Positions 59,370 through 64,000 of a stretch of 64,000 nucleotides of DNA are shown here, one piece after another (position 1 is the stretch's first letter; each line of letters starts with the position of its first letter). Origin of the DNA: Isoperla grammatica (lineage: Eukaryota > Arthropoda > Insecta > Plecoptera > Perlodidae); assembly GCA_945910005.1 (NCBI GenBank), contig CAMDTW010000161.1, positions 54,126 to 118,125 of the forward strand, written 5' to 3'. A program made the position numbers and the translations under genes. The notes beneath the pieces were generated by a model. The model worked only from the letters and a program-made list of their open reading frames with translations, was not told where the DNA came from and did no database searches.

Positions 59370-62300
59370 ATGAAAAATGCATAAATTGAGTTTTTTTCGT
59401 CGTTTTTGGTTAAAATATGCATCAAAATAGAAATTGGTTGATTTCAGTCTATCTACCACAAACTTCCAGTTTTAAGAGGAATCTTGCATACGGCCGGGAT
59501 TCCTAAGGGTTTCAACCAAAGTTGACAAATCGTTGTTTTAGAGCGTTTTAGGCTCCAATAAGCACAATTTGTCCATTTTGTCACATTTCGATAACTTCTA
59601 TAGAAGTTACACCCCCCGTTGAAAAATAAGAATTATAGGCTGCATTCTTCAAGAGTATAATGAAAATGCATAAATTGAGTTTTTTCGTCGTTTTTGGTTA
59701 AAATATGCATAAAATATAGAAATTGGCTGATTTTAGTCTATCTACCACAAACTTCCAGTTTTAAGAGGAATCTTGCATACGGCTGGGATTCCTAAGAGTT
59801 TCAACCAAATTGCACAAATCGTTGTTTTAGAGCGTTTCAGGCTCCAATAAGCACAATTTGTCCACTTCGTTACATTTCGATAACTTCTATAGAAGTTACA
59901 CCCTCCGTCGAAAAATAAGAATTATAGGTTGCATTCTTCAAGAGTATAATGAAAATGCATAAATTGAGTTTTTTCGTCGTTTTTGGTTAAAATATGCATA
60001 AAAAATAGAAATTGGCTGATTTCAGTCTATCTACCACAAACTTCCAGTTTTAAGAGGAATCTTGCATACGGCCGGGATTCCTAAGGGTTTCAACCAAAGT
60101 TGACAAATCGTTGTTTTAGAGCGTTTCCGGCTCCAATAAGCACAATTTGTCCATTTCGTCACATTTCGATAACTTCTATAGAAGTTACACCCTCCGTTGA
60201 AAAATAAGAATTATTAGCTGCATTCTTCAAGAGTATAATAAAAATGCATAAATTGAGTTTTTTCGTCGTTTTTGGTTAAAATATGCATAAAATATAGAAA
60301 TTGGCTGATTTCAGTCTATCTACCACAAACTTCCAGTTTTAAGAGGAATCTTGCATACGGCTGGGATTCCTAAGGGTTTCAACCAAAGTTGACAAATCGT
60401 TGTTTTAGAGCGTTTCAGGCTCCAATAAGCACAATTTGTCCATTTCGTCACATTTCGATAACTACTTTAGAAGTTACACCAACCGTTGAAAATAATAATG
60501 TTAGTGTGCATTCTGAAAGAGTATTATGAAAATGCATAAATTGAGTTTTTTGGTCGTTTTTGGTTAAAATATGCATAAAATATAGAAATTGGCTGATTTT
60601 AGTCTATCTACCCACAAACTTCCAGTTTAAAGAGGAATCTTGCATACGGCCGGGATTCCTAAGGGTTTCAACCAAAGTTGACAAATCGTTGTTTTAGAGC
60701 GTTTCAGGCTCCAATAAGCACAAATTGTCCATTTCGTCACATTTCGATAACTTCTATAGAAGTTACACCCCTCCGTTGAAAAATACGAATATAGGCTGCA
60801 TTCTTCAAGAGTATAATGAAAATGCATAAATTGAGTTTTTTCGTCGTTTTTGGTTAAAATATGCATAAAATATAGAAATTGGCTGATTTTAGTCTATCTA
60901 CCACAAACTTACAGTTTTAAGAGGAATCTTGCATACGGCTGGGATTCCTAAGGGTTTCAACCAAATTGCACAAATCGTTGTTTTAATGCGTTTCAGGCTC
61001 CAATAAGCACAATTTGTCCATTTCGTCACATATCGATAACTTCTATAGAAGTTACACCCTCCGTCGAAAAATAAGAATTATAGGTTGCATTCTTCAAGAG
61101 TATAATGAAAATACATAAATTGAGATTTTTCGTCGTTTTTGGTTAAAATATGCATAAAAAATAGAAATTGGCTGATTTTTATCTATCTACCACAAACTTC
61201 CAGTTTTAAAGAGGAATCTTGCATACGGCCGGGATTCCTAAGGGTTTCAACCAAAGTTGACAATCGGTTGTTTTAGAGCGTTTTAGGCTCCAATAAGCAC
61301 AATTTGTCCATTTCGTCACATTTCGATAACTTCTATAGAAGTTACACCCCTCCATTGAAAAATAAGAATTATAGGCTGCATTCTTCAAGAGTATAATGAA
61401 AATGCATAAATTGAGTTTTTTCGTCGTTTTTGGTTAAAATATGCATAAAATATAGAATTGGCTGATTTTAGTCTATGTACCCACAAACTTCCAGTTTTAA
61501 GAGGAATATGGCTCACGGCTGGGATTCCTAAGGGTTGCAACCAAATTGCACAAATCGTTGTTTTAGAGCGTTTCAGGCTCCAATAAGCACAATTTGTCCA
61601 TTTCGTCACATTTCGATAACTTCTATAGAAGTTACACCCTCCGTCGAAAAAATAAGAATTATAGGTTGCATTCTTCAAGAGTATAATGAAAATGCATAAT
61701 ATGAGTTTTTTTCGTCGTTTTTGGTTAAAATATGCATAAAAATAGAAATTGGCTGATTTCAGTCTATCTACCACAAACTTCCAGTTTTAAGAGGAATCTT
61801 GCATACGGCCGGGATTCCTAAGGGTTTCAAACAAAGTTGACAAATCGTTGTTTTAGAGCGTTTCAGGCTCCAATAAGCACAATTTGTCCATTTCGTCACA
61901 TTTCGATAACTACTTTAGAAGTTACACCAACCGTTGAAAAATAATAATGTTAGTGTGCATTCTGAAAGAGTTAAATGAAAATGCATAAATTGAGTTTTTT
62001 GGTCGTTTTTGGTTAAAATATGCATAAAATATAGAAATTGGCTGATTTTAGTCTATCTACCACAAACTTCCATTTTTAAGAGGAATCTTGCATACGGCCG
62101 GGATTCCTAAGGGTTTCAACCAAAGTTGACAAATCGTTGTTTTAGAGCGTTTCAGGCTCCAATAAGCACAAATTGTCCATTTCGTCACATTTCGATAACT
62201 TCTATAGAAGTTACACCCCTCCGTTGAAAAATAAGAATTATAGGCTGCATTCTTCAAGAGTATAATGAAAATGCATAAATTGAGTTTTTTCGTCGTTTTT

Positions 62301-63840
62301 GGTTAAAATATGCATAAAATATAGAAATTTGCTGATTTTAGTCTATCTACCACAAACTTCCAGTTTTAAGAGGAATCTTGCATACGGCTGGGATTCCTAA
62401 GGGTTTCAACCAAATTGCACAAATCGTTGTTTTAGAGCGTTTCAGGCTCCAATAAGCACAATTTGTCCATTACGTCACATTTCGATAACTTCTATAGAAG
62501 TTACACCCCTCCGTCGAAAATAAGAATTATAGGTTTGCATTCTTCAAGAGTATAATGAAAATGCATAAATTGACTTTTTTTCGTCGTTTTTGGTTAAAAT
62601 ATGCATAAAAAAATAGAAATTGGCTGATTTCAGTCTATCTACCACAAACTTCCAGTTTTAAGAGGAATCTTGCATACGGCCGGATTCCTAAGGGTTTCAA
62701 CCAAAGTTGACAAATCGTTGTTTTAGAGCGTTTCAGGCTCCAATAAGCACAATTTGTCCATTTTGTCACATTTCGATAACTTCTATAGAAGTAACACCCT
62801 CCGTTGAAAAATAAGAATTATAGGCTGCATCCTTCAAGAGTATAATGAAAATGCATAAATTGAGTTTTTTCGTCGTTTTTGGTTAAAATATGCATAAAAT
62901 ATAGAAATTGGCTGATTTCAGTCTATCTACCACAAACTTCCAGTTTTAAGAGGAATCTTACATACGGCCGGGATTCCTAAGGGTTTCAACCAAAGTTGAC
63001 AAATCGTTGTTTTAGAGCGTTTCAGGCTCCAATAAGCACAATTTGTCCATTTCGTCACATTTTGATAACTACTTTAGAAGTTACACCAACCGTTGAAAAA
63101 TAATAATGTTAGTGTGCATTCTGAAAGAGTTATATGAAAATGCATAAATTGAGTTTTTTGGTCGTTTTTGGTTAAAATATGCATAAAATATTGAAATTGG
63201 CTGATTTTAGTCTATCTACCACAAACTTCCAGTTTTAAGAGGAATCTTGCATACGGCCGGGATTCCTAAGGGTTTCAACCAAAGTTGACAAATCGTTGTT
63301 TTAGAGCGTTTCAGGCTCCAATAAGCACAAATTGTCCATTTCGTCACATTTTGATAACTTCTATAGAAGTTACACCCTCCGTTGAAAAATAAGAATTATA
63401 GGCTGCATTCTTCAAGAGTATAATGAAAATGCATAAATTGAGTTTTTTCGTCGATTTTGGTTAAAATATGCATAAAAATATAGAAATTGGCTGATTTTAG
63501 TCTATCTACCACAAACTTCCAGTTTTAAGAGGAATCTTGCATACGGCTGGGATTCCTAAGGGTTTCAACCAAAGTTAACAAATCGTTGTTTTAGAGCGTT
63601 TCAGGCTCCAATAAGCACAATTTGTCCATTTCGTCACATTCGATAACTTCTATAGAAGTTACACCCTCCGTTGAAAAATAAGAATTATAGGTTGCATTCT
63701 TCAAGAGTATAATGAAAATGCATAAATTGAGTTTTTTCATCGTTTTTGGTTAAAATATGCATAAAAAATAGAAATTGGCTGATTTCAGTCTATCTACCAC
63801 AAACTTCCAGTTTTAAGAGGAATCTGCATACGGCCGGGAT
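59370..63840. other. Zone of clustered homopolymer indels, probable consensus errors
   Basis: One-base length changes accumulate here and are rare elsewhere. Examples are TGAAAAATGC and a seven-T run (59.37-59.39 kb), GTTGAAAATAATAATG (60.49 kb), CTACCCACAAAC (60.61 and 61.48 kb), CACCCCTCCG (60.77, 62.21 and 62.51 kb), CAATCGGTTG (61.26 kb), ATAGAATTGG (61.45 kb), CGAAAAAATAAG (61.65 kb), AGGTTTGC (62.53 kb), CGGCCGGATTCC (62.68 kb), CACATTCGATAAC (63.64 kb) and GGAATCTGCAT (63.82 kb). The paired block at 50-52 kb mostly lacks them. One unusual patch, AATATGGCTCACGG, lies near 61.51 kb. Confidence 0.7.
61271..62777 (+). repeat. ~5 extra monomers between two shared blocks
   Basis: Left of here the offset to the 46.5-52.3 kb copy is about 8987 bp, and right of here it is 10438 bp. 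The difference of about 1451 bp is five monomers (B, A, D, B, and A with GACTTTT). Either these were inserted here or they were lost from the first copy near 52.3 kb. The stretch is rich in one-base indels. Confidence 0.7.
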
Positions 63841-63932
63841 TCCTAAGGGTTTCAACCAAAGTTGACAAATCGTTGTTTTAGAGCGTTTCAGGCTCCAATA
63901 AGCACAATTTGTCCATTTCGTCACATTTTGAT
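62778..63932 (+). repeat. 4-monomer block, copy near the window end
   Basis: Matches 52340-53505 without the poly-A insertion. It includes GTAACACCC (one base changed in the palindrome flank, 62.79 kb), TCGATTTTGG (63.45 kb) and loss of two T in CACATTCGATAAC. The array then continues past the window. Confidence 0.8.
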
Positions 63933-64000
63933 AACTACTTTAGAAGTTACACCAACCGTTGAAAAATAATAATGTTAGTGTGCATTCTGAAAGAGTTATA
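63933..64000 (+). repeat. Partial class D monomer cut by the window edge
   Basis: The last 68 bases are the start of a class D copy (CTACTTTAG, CACCAACCGTTG, AATAATAATGTTAGTGTGC, CTGAAAGAGTTATA). The array continues beyond the window, so neither end of the satellite is seen. Confidence 0.9.

Larger units (their letters stand above)
55529..61270 (+). repeat. ~5.7 kb block, copy 2 (partner 46545-~52280)
   Basis: Second copy, same marker order. True substitutions are few (for example TCGTAGTTTT against TCGTGGTTTT near 58.07 kb, and CAACTGTTG near 58.15 kb). From 59.37 kb onward the differences become mostly one-base homopolymer gains or losses. Confidence 0.88.
1..64000 (+). repeat. Satellite DNA array, ~289-bp monomer, ~221 head-to-tail copies
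   Basis: The landmark AACTTCTATAGAAGTT or its variants recurs at 1, 290, 579, 868, 1157, 1445, 1734, 2023, 2312 and so on to 63933. The spacing is 289 bp with occasional 1-2 bp changes. All copies lie in the same orientation and abut without spacers. The first copy is 34.6% G+C by hand count. Conserved segments such as TCTACCACAAACTTCCAG and CTAAGGGTTTCAACCAAA appear in nearly every unit, so copies differ at only a small share of positions. No unique DNA, gene, RNA gene or transposon interrupts the array, and neither array edge is reached. Long tandem arrays of this kind are known from centromeric, pericentromeric and subtelomeric heterochromatin of eukaryotes. Which of these applies, and which species, cannot be told from the window. 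I do not recognise the family. Confidence 0.98.

Noticed and set aside
60627..62257. Minus-strand frames of 60-129 codons
   Set aside because: They arise where single-base indels in the error-prone zone join frames across neighbouring monomers. The longest (61385-61774) spans more than one repeat unit and depends on these indels.
1..64000. CRISPR array
   Set aside because: There are no short direct repeats with unique spacers. The repeat is 289 bp and abuts directly, with no spacers.

Overview
The whole 64 kb window is one uninterrupted tandem satellite array. The repeat unit (monomer) is about 289 bp and roughly 35% G+C (100 of 289 bases, counted by hand in the first copy). About 221 consecutive head-to-tail copies fill the window, all in the same orientation. 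The array runs off both ends, so no flanking unique DNA is visible. I see no genuine protein gene, tRNA, rRNA, CRISPR array or transposon. The few short open frames are accidents of the repeat: 289 is 3 x 96 + 1, so the reading frame shifts at every monomer. This architecture points to a eukaryotic chromosome, at a centromeric, pericentromeric, subtelomeric or other heterochromatic block. I do not recognise the family and cannot name the organism. Many differences between copies are C-to-T or G-to-A changes at CpG, which suggests, but does not prove, a genome with DNA methylation.

Each monomer has a recognisable internal plan. In monomer coordinates where base 1 is the first A of AACTTCTATAGAAGTT, these are: a perfect 18-bp palindrome at the monomer junction; two ATGCAT sites 39 bp apart; a run of A/T tracts spaced close to one helical turn (about 90-137); a very well conserved block around TCTACCACAAACTTCCAG; a 7-bp inverted repeat AGGAATC/GATTCCT enclosing a CGGCCG core (about 174-201); and a conserved tail. 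Four monomer classes recur. A has GGTTGC, AAAAAATAG, TTTCAG, CCGGG and GTTGAC. B has GGCTGC, AAAATATAG, TTTTAG, CTGGG and TTGCAC or GTTAAC. D has a diverged first ~100 bp with the palindrome broken. F is a B-like copy with CTTCAATAG and CCCTAAG or CCCTTAG.

The classes are ordered, so this is a higher-order repeat array, although a patchy one. From 1 to 13290 the array is mostly A/B alternation with D and F inserted, and an 11-monomer block at the start is repeated 9245 bp downstream. From 13291 to 18781, A-D-B trimers (867 bp) are prominent. From 18782 to 26306 lies a 13-monomer unit (about 3.76 kb) in two tandem copies. From 26307 to 38158 there is a mosaic that includes a 578-bp dimer duplication, a 4335-bp-offset copy and a 2 kb block copied 15039 bp apart. 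From 38159 to about 44.7 kb there is a second copy, offset 17637 bp, of the 20.5-27 kb region. From 45678 to the end, a 5.7 kb block is repeated 8.98 kb downstream and a 7-monomer module occurs three times.

The most striking local features are: two identical 23-bp-arm perfect hairpins (49860 and 58845), formed by a fold-back inversion and then carried along by the 8.98 kb duplication; a 12-A insertion at 52787; monomers that look like direct unequal-crossover products (14447, 15314, 33821, 46256, 55240); and a zone from about 59.37 kb onward where single-base homopolymer differences pile up, which looks more like consensus error than biology.
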